Part shown: positions 1 through 10,408 of the stretch, one piece after another
Numbering within the stretch: position 1 is the first letter of the stretch
Layout of the letters: each line of letters starts with the position of its first letter
NCBI RefSeq assembly: GCF_000715075.1
Contig: NC_134095.1
Location: 45,672,806 to 45,736,805, forward strand
Length of the DNA stretch: 64,000 bases
DNA from: Nicotiana tabacum
Taxonomy: Eukaryota > Streptophyta > Magnoliopsida > Solanales > Solanaceae
Direction of reading: 5' to 3'
The notes under the pieces: model-generated
Seen by the model: only the letters and a program-made list of their open reading frames with translations
The model's database searches: none
Told to the model about the DNA's origin: nothing
Position numbers and translations under genes: made by a program

Positions 1-657
1 ATTAAGAAGGGTCGATTTTGCGTGTTGTAGCTTGTTTAAAACTGAACATTGTTCACCTCGAATTAGATTTTGGAGGTGGTTAGAGGAGTCAAAAGCTTTT
101 ATTTTCTTCTTAATTGATTGCTAAATAAGACCATTAGCTGGAATAAAAATATACTGTATGTTACGTTAAGGTTGTTGTTGAGCATGAAACGCTGCTGCGT
201 TAATCATTTTTATTGGGTTTAACTTTTTAGTATGGAATGAGTCGTGAATATTGAGAGAGAAAAGGGAGAAAATGACTTTTGCTGCGATTCTACCGCTACA
301 TAGAAGTTAGAATTCTCTTCAATTAAATTGTTCTTTGGCATAGTACGTAGTTTGACTGGAATATAGTGAAAGTTGAGGTAAACATATATGAAAATTCTTC
401 TTTAGAATATTATTTCCAACAAGTTGACATCAAAGATTAAGAGTCATTAATTAGAATCTCCAATTTTCAATCAAAGGAGAAAATTTTGTTTATTAGGAGA
501 GCCGTAGACAAATACACAAGTCACAGTACCTTTTTTCGAATTAAAGTGTAATTGAATTGCTATAACATTTAATTTATGCACATTCAAAACTTGGAAAAGC
601 ATGCATTTTCTAGACAAAGCGCCTAGAAAATTCTCAGGATAGTTAGGCAATTGGTGT
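1..657. other. Unassigned flanking sequence
   Basis: AT-rich sequence on the left of copia-1. I see no open frame with family features, no tandem repeat and no terminal repeat. The short minus-strand frame at 471-668 runs into the copia-1 LTR and looks like chance. Confidence 0.5.
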
Positions 658-662
658 GGTTG

Positions 663-894
663 TGTCAAATTTAATGAGGAAGATCATTCATGGAGGATTG
701 AGCTATGAGCTTCTTCTTCTTACTGAAAGAGAAAAATGAATTACAGTACATTTAACTTCCTAAACTACTGTTATAAAACTAACACACCGACTAAATACAA
801 AGTTAGTTACTAACTTCTATAAATGACATATACACCCATCATTTTAAGTTAGTTTACACAATACTACCCTACTCTACTCTTACTACTCTCAACA
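663..894 (-). repeat. 3' LTR of copia-1
   Basis: Begins TGTCAAATTTAATG and ends CTCTCAACA on the plus strand; read on the minus strand it runs TGTTGAGAG to TTTGACA. It pairs with 5425-5660. It lacks a 6-bp TTCCTC segment found in the other copy. Confidence 0.93.
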
Positions 895-909
895 CTCCCC
901 CTCAAGTTG
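895..909 (-). other. Polypurine tract of copia-1
   Basis: On the minus strand the sequence next to the 3' LTR reads CCAACTTGAGGGGGAG, the expected purine primer for plus-strand DNA synthesis. The pol frame ends inside it at 902. Confidence 0.85.
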
Positions 910-1552
910 GAGGTGTGAACACATTTAACAGACCCAACTTGGACACTAGATATTCATGTTGCTGCCTTCCAAGCCCTTTAGTCAAAATATCTGCTTGTTG
1001 TTCTTCAGATTGTATGTACTGAGCCATTACATCTCCTTTCTGCACTTTCTCCCTTATGAAATGGCAGTCTATCTCGATATGTTTGGTTCGTTCATGATAG
1101 ACTGGATTCTCAGCAATTTGGATTGCTGCTTTGTTATCACATAACAACTTAACAGGGAGCTTCAACTTTATCACCAGTTCTTTATATAATCTGATCACCC
1201 ATGTTATTTCTGACATAACTGAAGCCATGCTTCTGTACTCAGCTTCAGCTGAGCTCTTAGACACTGTAGTTTGCTTCTTGGACTTCCAGAATATCAAAGA
1301 TTCCCCATACTTCACTAAGTATCCTGTCACTGATCTCCTGGTATTTGGACAAAAAGCCCAGTCTGCATCACAGTATGCCTTGATTTCTTCTACTGGCTTG
1401 CTTGATAGCAACACTCCTAATCCAGGTTCTCTCGTGATGTATCTAACAATTCTCATGGCTGCTTCCATGTGAGATATCTTTGGGTGCTGCAAGAATTGGC
1501 TCAAGGTTTGAACAACAAAGCTTATATCTAGCCTAGTCATTTTAAGATACAA
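902..1552 (-). pseudogene. copia-1 RNase H remnant
   Basis: 216-residue open frame forming the C-terminal end of the copia polyprotein, which degrades RNA in the RNA-DNA hybrid during reverse transcription. It contains the typical copia stretch SSAEAEYRSMA, then LLCDNKAAIQIAENP, HERTKHIEIDCHFIRE and the end motif QQADILTKGL. It continues the reverse transcriptase frame across one TGA stop at about 1580, where AYQRLIGK should be read through. The frame itself is intact to its stop in the purine tract. Family assignment is certain; function is not expected because the upstream frame is broken. Confidence 0.92.
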
Positions 1553-1579
1553 CAGCTTGCCTATTAACCTTTGATAAGC

Positions 1580-2227
1580 TCATATATCCTCTAGTGGTGT
1601 GTCACCTTTGAGTCCAACATGATCATCATATTCTGCACTAGTCAACTTCTGATTGCTTTCTAAAGGAGTCCAGGAAGGTTTTGCTCCCCCTAAGCCTGAG
1701 TCTGAAATCAGCTGCAAAGCATACTTCCTCTGGTTCATAAGTATGCCATGTCTAGACCTTGCAAATTCTATTCCCAAGAAAAACTTCAGCTCCTCCAGAT
1801 CCTTTATTTTGAAGGCTTGTTATAGTGCATTCTTAGTGTCACACACCAACTCATTATCATTCCCGGTGATAAGTAAATCATCAACATATACTAGTACAAC
1901 AACAATTTTGGATCCCATCTTCTTGATTAATAAGGATTGATCCAGTTGGCTTTGTAGAAACCCAGACTTCACCAATGCATCTACCAGCTTCACATTCCAT
2001 TGTCGAGATGCTTGCTTAAGCCCATATAAGGACTTGACAAGCTTACACACTAGGCATGTCTCCCTCTTGCTGTGAAAACCTTGAGGAAGTTGCATGTAGA
2101 CTTCATCATGGAGATATCCTTGCAAGAAGGCATTATAGACATCCATTTGATGGATATGCCAGTTTTGAGCTGCTGCAATGGATAACACTATCCTAACTGT
2201 TACCATCTTCACAACTGGTGAAAACAT
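1580..2227 (-). pseudogene. copia-1 reverse transcriptase remnant
   Basis: Two pieces in the same frame (1820-2227 and 1580-1777), separated by a TAA at about 1817. The first piece has the copia palm region: NAFLQGYLHDEVYMQLPQGF, SLYGLKQASRQWN and the catalytic motif YVDD in VLVYVDDLLITGND, so the active-site aspartates are kept. The second piece begins with [11 protein letters not shown], normally just downstream of FFLG. A frameshift near 2230 separates it from the segment upstream. It would copy element RNA into DNA if intact. Confidence 0.93.
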
Positions 2228-3216
2228 GTCCTGATAGTCAAGACCTTCCCTCTGGTTGTACCCCTTACCACTAGCCTTGCCTTGTATCTCTCAACTGCAC
2301 CATTTGCCTTGTACTTGATTTTATATACCCATTTGCAACCAATAGCTCTTTTGTCTGGTGGCAAAGGCACAAACTCCCAGGTTTTGTTGTCTGCAAGAGC
2401 AGTGAGCTCAGCCTTCATGGCATCTACCCACTTGGGATCTTTGCAAGCTTCATCAAAGGATGCAGGTTCAACTATTGCAGAGAATGCTGCTAGATTGGTC
2501 TGATAATGATGTGACAGACTACTGTAATCCAGGTAGTTGCTCAAAGGGTAATAACATGAACTACTGGCTTGAGCAGTCACATAGTCATGCAGCCATAATG
2601 GAGGCCCTTTATCACTAGCTGACTTTCTCGGAGGAACTGCAACTGCTTCATGATTGTGGTCAGTGGTTACAACATCTTGGTCCATATTTGCATTTCCAGG
2701 CATGTCAACATCTTCACTTGCTATTGCAGGACTCGTATCTTCAAGTCCACATGAAGAAGCCTCTCCTGAGTGAAGATCCTCCATAACAGCTCCTTGTCCT
2801 GTGCTTTGGTCATCAAGTTGAGGATCAGATGTAGTTGTAGGTACATGATCAGTGATGTTGGCATTAGGCACAACCTGAGTGATCAAGTAGGGATCAGCTT
2901 GAAACATTGCAGGTCCTATGGTCTGCGGGTCTTTGAAAGGAAAAATTGATTCCCTAAAAGTCACATTCTTGCTAACAAAATATTTTTTGTGAGTTAAATC
3001 AAATAACAAATATCCCTTTTGCACAACTGAATACCTCATCAGAACACTCCTCACAACTCTTGGTTGGAATTTGTCACCAATGACTGATGGTGTAGCATAG
3101 CAAAGACATCCAGGAATTTTCATATGTTTTATAGATGGACTTTTCTTATGAAACAATTCATAAGAAGACTTCCCTGCAAGCACTGGTGTAGGCATTCTGT
3201 TTATCGAAGTAGACAT
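2209..3216 (-). pseudogene. copia-1 integrase C-terminal part and linker to reverse transcriptase
   Basis: 335-residue frame. The N-terminal part ([21 protein letters not shown], then GCLCYATP) is the copia integrase C-terminal region. A low-complexity acidic linker follows, then the start of the RT region: [20 protein letters not shown] and [14 protein letters not shown]. The frame shifts at both ends: near 3200, where the same region is also read by the upstream frame, and near 2240, just before the reverse transcriptase core. Confidence 0.9.
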
Positions 3217-4438
3217 CTAACAACACACATTTATCCCAAAACTTTAATGGGATGTGTCCTTGAAATCTGACTGTCCTAGCTACCTCCAGTATGTGTCTGT
3301 GTTTCCTTTCTACCACCCCATTTTGTTGGGGTGTGTAGGGACAAGACCTCTGATGAACTAACCCAAACTTACTGAACATGCTTTCAAGCTCAGAGTTAAT
3401 GAACTCTATTCCATTATCTGTTCTAATCACTTTAACCTTAGTGTCAAATTGTATATGAACCATTAAAAGAAAATCTCTAATGACAACAATTACATCAGAC
3501 TTCAGCTTTAAAAGATAAATCCTTGTTACTCTAGAATGGTCATCCACTATTGTTAAGAAGTATTTATTTTCATCATGTGTTGCAATTCGAAATGGTCCCC
3601 ATACATCCATATGCAATAGTTCAAACACATTCTTTACTATATCTCTACTAATAGGGAAAGGCAATTTGGCCTGCTTAGCCAAAGGACAAACATCACAACT
3701 GCTTACTACATTTCTACATAACGCCTTACTAACATTCAACATATGTTTCATAACCTTTGGTGATGGGTGGCCCATCCTTTTGTGCCAAAGCTGTAAGGTA
3801 TTTTGATCCAATTGCACATTCATGGACTTTCGAATTAACTTTTGTCCTTTATTTGGAATTGCAGAAGTCAGCAGATAGAGCCCACTAGTTTCTCTACCAA
3901 TCCCCTTCAGCTTCCCAGTGAAGAGGTCTTGTAGTACACAAAAACCAGGAAAGAATGCAGCCATACATCTTAGCTTTCTAGTTAGCTTAGACACAAACAA
4001 TAGACTATACTTAAAATTTGGAATGTACAGAACATTCTTAATCTCTTGTCCTTCTCCTATCTTGCATTTACCAATATGTGAAACTATTGCTTTAGTTCCA
4101 TTAGGTAATTGCACTATTTTTCCATCTTGAGATGTTATATTGTATAACTCAAAAAGTGAGCTAAAGTTCGAGGTCATGTGATTAGTCGCACCTGTATCTA
4201 TGATCCATTCATGAGTACAACCTCTCTTTTCTACTAAGAAGACAGTGGAATGAGATATACCTGCCATGTTGGTTGTGGTCTCCTGTATCTCTTCTTTGTT
4301 GAGTAGCCTCAGAATCTGATTGAATTGCTCCTCTGTGAACATAGGTCCCATTTCACATCCTGAGGAGTTCCCCTTCTCAGCATGTGTGTTTAGTACATTC
4401 CTGTTCCCCTGCATCTGTGAGTCACCTTCTCCCAACAC
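3158..4438 (-). pseudogene. copia-1 protease and integrase core remnant
   Basis: 426-residue frame. Residues 78-90 hold the aspartic protease site WIIDTGATNHMT (Asp 81). Residues 219-251 hold the HHCC zinc site: His 219 and His 224 in WHKRMGH, Cys 248 and Cys 251 in CDVC. The integrase core has Asp 278 (HMDVWGP), Asp 341 (RTDNG) and Glu 377 (QQNGVVERKH), so the DDE triad is complete. This is the best-preserved section of copia-1. The frame runs out in [13 protein letters not shown], where a frameshift moves the correct reading to the next entry. Confidence 0.94.
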
Positions 4439-5332
4439 TGCAGAGTTAGTTGAACCATATCATCCTCTCCTTTTAGACTTGAAATCAGTTGGATATCCTA
4501 CTATCTTATAACAATTCTCCCTAGTGTGCCCTTACATTTTGCAAAAATCACATTGGAGATTGTAATTCTTCTTAGGTCGAAACTAACCACCAGTAGTCCT
4601 AGTAGACATTAGTGCAGCAACTTCACTTCTTTCAATTGAATCATGAGGATTGGACATAGCTCTTTGACTCTCACATTCCATCAACATTGAGTAGGCCTTA
4701 TTTACTGTAGGTACTGGAATCATCATAAGTATTTGACTACGAGCTTGTTCATATGACTCATTAAGTCCCATAAAAAATTATAGCAGCTTCAAATGTTCTA
4801 TAAAAACCACAGATTCACCAGATTTTGCACAAACACATCCCAAAGCTGGGGCCAAACTATCAAATTCTGCCCAGAGTACTCGTATCTTCGAGAAATATGA
4901 GGATATAGAGTCAGTACCTTGATTAATCCTTGCAATTTCTCTATGAATTTGAAAGATTCTCGAGCAATCTATCTTATCAAATCGCTCCTTCAAGTCCTTC
5001 CAAACTTCACTGGCGTTAGAAGAATAAACGATCCCACTGAGTAATTTCGGTGAAACACAATTTATAATCCATGACAAAACGATTGCGTTGCATCGCTCCC
5101 AAAGATCTACGAGATTTGTACCAAAACGTTCCTTTTTACAGGTGTCGTCGATGAACCCTAGCTTGTTCCGACCTAGGATTGCAATTCTCATCGCTCGACT
5201 CCATACGAAATAGTTTTCTGGTCCTCGTAACTGAAGAGAAATTGACACAGCTCCCGAATTGTCAATTGAATTGAGAAAAAGTGGGTGATTGTGACTCAAT
5301 TTCTCTGGTAGTTCATTGTCAACAGTTGCCAT
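4439..5332 (-). pseudogene. copia-1 gag remnant
   Basis: Start chosen at the ATG at 5332 (MATVDNELPEKLSHN), about 80 bases after the primer site. The 184-residue first piece has the copia gag features LRGPENYFVWSRAM, WIINCVSP and IHREIARINQGTDSISSYFSK. Stops in the same frame interrupt it at about 4778 (CAA to TAA before FFMGLNESYEQ) and near 4580. A CCHC zinc knuckle lies at 4511-4552: Cys-x2-Cys-x4-His-x4-Cys reads CDFCKM, stop, GHTRENC, so a TAA falls inside the knuckle. gag forms the virus-like particle; this copy cannot do so. Confidence 0.9.
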
Positions 5333-5412
5333 GGCTGAGCTCTGTCAAAATTCTCCGATGAAGAGCTAGCTAGCTGGAAAATTACTCTAGATGACCATAC
5401 TTATGGCTGATT

Positions 5413-5424
5413 GCTCTGATACCA
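5413..5424 (-). other. Primer-binding site of copia-1 (initiator tRNA-Met)
   Basis: The minus strand reads TGGTATCAGAGC directly after the LTR end, the standard plant copia primer site. Confidence 0.95.
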
Positions 5425-5660
5425 TGTCAGATTTAGTGAGGAATATCGTTCATGGAGGATTGAGCTAAGAGCTTCTTCTTCTTCCTCTTACTGAAATAGA
5501 AAAATGAATTACAGTACATTTAACTTCCTAAACTACTATTATAAAACTAACACACTGACTAACTTAAGTTAGTTACTAACTTCTACAAATGACATATACA
5601 CCCATCATTTTAAGTTAGTTTACACAATACTACCCTACTCCACTCTTACTACTCTCAACA
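5425..5660 (-). repeat. 5' LTR of copia-1
   Basis: Plus-strand ends TGTCAGATTTAGTG and CTCTCAACA; partner of 663-894. It is followed by the target duplication GGTTG at 5661-5665. Confidence 0.94.
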
Positions 5661-5665
5661 GGTTG

Positions 5666-6430
5666 CTTTCTAAAGAATGGCAGTAGCAACTGTACTCAAA
5701 AGATACTATAATCACTTGTGTTTGCAAACAAAAGATCTTTAAATAATCTCTATGTCTTTTACACGACAAAGCACGTGAAGAACGCTACTGGTTTCTTCTT
5801 TCAATCTTTTCACATTTCCAGATACCTCTAGAGTTAGAAATACTTTATAGAATTTTCTTGTTGTTTAACTAATTATAGGTGCCTCTTTTGATAATTGGAA
5901 CACTTCAATCGACCAAATTATCAACATACATTACGTGATTTTTTTCTATCCAAATTTTGGTAGGCAGAATTATCTATACCTAAGCTAGCGTGGGAGATAG
6001 CACACACTCGATAGAGTAATCCTGAATCTCACAGTTACAAAACTTTATGGTTACCCGTCTTCAAGACTTCAACTATTGTAAGAGTGACAGGGCACAACTA
6101 AACAAGATTATGCCCCCATAACACTATTTTAACTACAATACATAAAATGATATGAATTCTTGCTTTGTTCTAACTTACATAATCCTAATTTTTGATCCAT
6201 AGTTGAAATAATCACCAAATATTAATTTAAATTTTTGAAACAAATCTATGGAAGTACTGGCGCCAGTTATCTATAAATAAACTAATAAAGACCTTTAAGA
6301 AGATACAGATAAATATAAGTGTCTGTGTCAATCAAGACAAATGTCGGGGATCATAACTCTCCAAAAGGTTCTCCTAGCCCAAAAGATTTTTATTAGTTTT
6401 GAGCCAAGCAGGCTGGGCTGGACGAAGTGC
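5666..6430. other. Unassigned intergenic sequence
   Basis: AT-rich, without coding features, terminal repeats or tandem repeats that I can recognise. Confidence 0.4.
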
Positions 6431-6432
6431 AC

Positions 6433-6715
6433 CAGTAGCCATTTTTAAGTTTGCTATTTAAAATATATTCATAATTCACAATGTATTTAAAAATTAGTTA
6501 ATTCATCCATATTTTAGGACTAAGTATCATGAATTTTTAAGCTACTAATTTGAAATTCAGTACTTCGTGTCCTAAATGTTTGAGCTGCTAATTTGAAATT
6601 CAGAACATAAGATTCGAATTTCTGGACACAATTTCGAACTTTAAGACATGATATCTTGAAGTTTAAACTTTGAGGTTTAAATATCAGGATGTCGTATCTG
6701 GGATTTTTCCCTTAG
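6433..6715. repeat. Degenerate dispersed repeat fragment
   Basis: Contains a repeated phrase, CTAATTTGAAATTCAG, at about 6544 and again at about 6586. Several gaa-ttc and gacat-type units follow, such as TTTAAGACATGATATC. It resembles a dispersed nightshade repeat that I recall, but I cannot name the family or find both ends. Confidence 0.35.
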
Positions 6716-8256
6716 GACTGAGTCTTCTATGTTGATTGCAGTCCATGCACGCGAGGTGACGAGTGCGTGCTCAGACTTATTTGTGAAAAGTTGGTCTTTT
6801 AGGATTCTTAGGTCCTTATATTCAGTGAGTATGAAGTTATTCTTGATATGATTAAGTTCCTATTTACTAGTTTCACCTCTACATGCTTTAATTAGAATTA
6901 ATTGCTTTCAGGATTCACTCTTATTGCCTATTTTACTCTTATTTGACTTAACTGAAGATTTTACCTCTTCTACTGTCATGCTAACCTTCATAACTGCTTA
7001 TCCTTGTTTAAAATTATTATTATCTCATCCTATAATTGTTTAGTCTTAATTTTGGTTGCGATTATCTTTATGTCGCTTATCCTTAATTGAATTGTTGAAT
7101 AACATTCGTAATTGCTCAACCTTAAAAGAAGTTAGATATCCTATATTTCAGTTGACTTAGTATTATTTGGAATTATTTGCCTCGTGTTAACTTCCTTGAT
7201 GTTGAATTGTATATTGTGGGATCATTGCTACATATTAGTTTTCCCTTATTGAGCTGTTCTCTTTACGCCTAGCATTCTTTACTATCGTTATTCCTTGTGA
7301 ACGGGTTCTACCGTTTCTTTGTGATTTAAAGTTCTTGAGTTGATTTACTTGTAGTACCTTGTATTATTGTCATTGTTGTTGTTGTACTTGTTGTGGTGAT
7401 GCACGAGGTTTCTGTCGTGCTGTAAACTGTCATCTCTGTTAGTTGAGCGACATATTTACTTTGGGACTATGGAACGGTGTTCCGGTAGATTTCCCTATTC
7501 TGCATAATTACTTTGGGATTACAGAATGGTATTCCGGTAGATCCCCATGTTCTGCATATTACTTTGGGACTACAGAATGATATTCCGGTAGATCCCCCTG
7601 TTGTACATATTTACTTTGGAACTACAGAATGGTATTCCGGTAGATCCCCCTATTCTGCAAACATTCTACGTGTTGTCCGTTCTTTTCCTTATGCTTACTA
7701 GCTGGTATGAACTATATTATGACACTTGTATAAGCATACACGTAGCCAAGCACCCTTCTCGGATAAGAGGTTTTCCTGATATTGTTGAGTATAGATGCAC
7801 ACCCTTATTTACTTATCTTCTATGTGAGAATGACTCTATTTGGTACGTGAGTCGTCAGTGCGATTATAAGGTGTGATGAGGGCATATGATACCAAGTGTT
7901 AGGGTTCAGGTATTGAGACCTGTGAGTTGTGATTTGTCCGGGGTTCGGTACCTCGCGGGGCTTGTTGACTAAAATCTGATGTGAAAGCGATCATAGTTGC
8001 TGAGTTGTTATTGTTCTTCCTGCACCTGTGATTTCTGATTTATGTTATGTTTCCGTTCACTCTTATATGTCATTATTATGGTACTCCGCTGATACTTGCC
8101 GTTTCGTTTCTTATTGCAATTACAGTATTGTTAATTATATTGTGTAGTCTTTATGCAGAAATCTGGTGTCATTTTCACAGCTGGGCTTAATAGAGATTTC
8201 GAGGTGTGCTCCAAAGCCCACTAAAACCACTCAATAACCTTTCAGTACAAGTCGAT
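6716..8256. repeat. Unclassified dispersed repeat, possibly an LTR fragment
   Basis: Mixed-composition sequence without coding capacity that includes the 52-bp minisatellite listed next and a GC-richer stretch near 7920-7970 (GGGGTTCGGTACCTCGCGGG). It looks like part of a gypsy-type LTR, but neither a TG/CA end pair nor a second copy is visible here. Confidence 0.35.
7456..7660 (+). repeat. Minisatellite, four units of about 52 bp
   Basis: Unit starts at 7456, 7508, 7559 and 7611. The shared core reads TTACTTTGGGACTACAGAAT, then GGTATTCCGGTAGATCCCC, then a CTGCA-type end. Units 2 to 4 are closest to each other; unit 1 has more differences. The open frames over it simply translate the repeat. 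Confidence 0.9.
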
Positions 8257-8265
8257 TAATATAAT

Positions 8266-9070
8266 GGAAAACTACCGGCTATGTCCATTTATAGGTAGCT
8301 CATTACAAAAAATAGCCAATTCATAAAATATTACTAATATTGGCCAATTAGCTATTTGTAGCAAAAAATATCAAATTTTTGCTTTCTTTTGAGTGTGTGT
8401 TATTAGAATAGATTGGGTACATCTTAAGAAGCTTGAATCTCAATTTTGTGATGATTTGGTGACGTTTTGAGGTGGTTTGAATTGAAAATTCGAAGAAAAA
8501 ACTTTACATGAAAAAATAATATGTGTATCCAATTGTATCATTTATGTATCACATATATATCATATTTGTATCAATTGTGTATCACATGTATATCCATGTA
8601 TACCTGTGTGTGAGATACATGCGTGATACATGTTTGATATATGTGTCGCAGAAGAATTTTTTGAACTCGATTTAATTACAAATTTTGATACAAAACCAGT
8701 CCAAATCACATCCAATCTTCCTCAAATTTTGTATATTGACTTATCTATATGTTTTCAATGAATTTCAACTATACCCATTGAAAAAGTTCCTTTTTGCTTA
8801 TATTTTTGGAATATTGTATATATTTTTTTGTATTTTATCAGCTTATTTGCTACCTCATCCATGAAATTTCCTTTCCGTCTTGCATCTAATATTGCTAATC
8901 ACGCTTGAAAATATGGAAGGTGATTTTTGCATGTGATTCTTTGAGAGAAATAACCTTATTTATTTGGTTTTTCAAATGTTATATGTACTTGGCTAGTTTT
9001 GATAAGTCTATAACTAATGGCTAAAGGTTGGTAAGTTGAGATTTATTTGGGACATTTGTGTAAGTTTCCC
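8266..9070. mobile_element. Non-autonomous Mutator-like DNA transposon (805 bp)
   Basis: A perfect 9-bp direct repeat TAATATAAT flanks the element (8257-8265 and 9071-9079). The ends are imperfect inverted repeats: the left end starts GGAAAACTACCGGCTATGTCC and the right end, reverse complemented, starts GGGAAACTTACACAAATGTCC, with 14 of 21 positions matching. There is no coding capacity. A 9-bp duplication points to the Mutator superfamily (established knowledge); the class call is inference. Confidence 0.75.
8520..8660. repeat. Degenerate TGTATC-type simple repeat
   Basis: Many variants of TGTATCA and TGATACATG alternate over about 140 bp inside the 805-bp inverted-repeat element, giving a locally self-complementary tract. 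Confidence 0.6.
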
Positions 9071-9264
9071 TAATATAATATAAGTCAGGAAAAAATTTCG
9101 GTGGTTTGATAAAAAAAGATTTATTTGCCATTGAAGTTGTAAATGTGTTTAGGCCAACGTTAGAGCTATTTTTAAGAGCTGTCAAAGTCATTTCATTAGG
9201 ATACTTTTATTCTTCTTTTCTTCACAGGTACTAAATATTTAATGAAGTAAGTAATATGACCAAT

Positions 9265-10312
9265 GTTTTAAAAAGCGGATGTGTGAGACGAGGCATTTTA
9301 CCTCTGACGAAGCGAGCCCTGAGATATGGAGCGTAAGTCCCATGGATCTTTAAGTTTTACTAATTTCAAGAATTTTAAAATAGTATAAAATAAAAAATAA
9401 TTATAAAAATTACATTAAAATCATAAAATTATAACAAATAACCTATTTAAAATATTTATAAATTATAATTCAACTATGAATAATACTAAAAGTATGACAT
9501 ATGTCATAATATGCAAATTAGCTGCAACGTCGTTACAACTCAAACATCAAAAGTAATGTATCGATGTGAAATCTTATATGTATCTCTTAAGGAGTAATGA
9601 ATCTTGAAAGAATTTCGATATTACAATTTGATTTGTTTTTTAAAAAATACACTTTTTATTTTATATGCTTTCTATTTGAAAGAGAATTTATATAAAGACA
9701 TAATTCATAATTTAAATATGATTCTCTAGCATTATTTATTTTTAAGTTTCAATAAATTAATAAAGTAACACATAATTCACCACACTATACAATGATAACA
9801 AATAATTTGTAAATAGTTACTAGCTAATACCGAGCTATTAAATTAATAAGTATTGTATCTCGCAAACATCAAAAAAATAATATTTAGGAAAATAATTATT
9901 AAAAAATTATGGACTATTATGTAATAAAGACATAACAAAAGTTAATAAATAAATACTTTTAAATGAAAAAATATTAAAATTTACGATCATAGCAGTCGTA
10001 GTGGATAACGTGCAATAATTTTTATTTTAATTATGACGTAAAATACTCTCAACTTAATGATTTATGATTAAGAAAAAAGTAATTTTGAATAGCCAACAAT
10101 TTATTAAGAAAATTTGAGGATTTACAAGGTTAGTTACACACAATTGCATAAATTTTATTAGGCGAGCCCAGTACATTGGGTGTTGGGTGTGTCCGGGGCA
10201 TAAACCTCGACGGCAGAGGCGTAAGTCTCACGGAACTAAGCCCCACACATAAGTCAGGGACGTTTTACGAGTGCTTCGCCCCAGGGCAAGTCCAATTTCT
10301 GCCTTTTAAGAG
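9265..10312. mobile_element. Non-autonomous inverted-repeat DNA transposon (about 1.05 kb)
   Basis: It is flanked by a 12-bp near-perfect direct repeat, AATATGACCAAT (9253-9264) and AATATGACTAAT (10313-10324). The ends are short inverted repeats: GTTTTAAAAAGCGGA on the left and CTCTTAAAAGGCAGA for the reverse-complemented right end, 11 of 15 matching. GC-richer outer 60-160 bp surround a very AT-rich centre. A phrase like GCGTAAGTCYCAYGG occurs near both ends in direct orientation. No coding capacity. Class assignment (Mutator-like or hAT-like) is uncertain because the exact duplication length is unclear. Confidence 0.6.
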
Positions 10313-10408
10313 AATATGACTAATTTAAAACATAAGTACAAAGTAACAAACATTAAAGTGCTAATTAGTTTCTTCTTGCCCTTATAAATTTGTTTATCGG
10401 ATTTAGAC

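Larger units (their letters stand above)
663..5660 (-). mobile_element. Ty1/copia LTR retrotransposon, complete but degenerate (copia-1)
   Basis: About 5.0 kb between two similar LTRs of 232 and 236 bp. The flanking 5-bp duplication GGTTG is perfect (658-662 and 5661-5665). A 12-base primer site matching initiator tRNA-Met lies against the right LTR and a purine tract (minus strand) lies against the left LTR, so the element reads right to left. The domain order gag, protease, integrase, reverse transcriptase, RNase H is that of Ty1/copia. The LTRs differ by roughly a dozen substitutions and two small indels by eye, about 95 percent identity. Frameshifts near 3200 and 2230 and several in-frame stops mean it cannot make a full polyprotein. 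Confidence 0.95.

Noticed and set aside
471..668. 65-codon minus-strand frame
   Set aside because: It overlaps the copia-1 LTR end and target duplication and shows no family features.
7513..7876. Open frames over the 52-bp minisatellite
   Set aside because: They translate tandem repeat units (GIPVDP-type) and nothing else.
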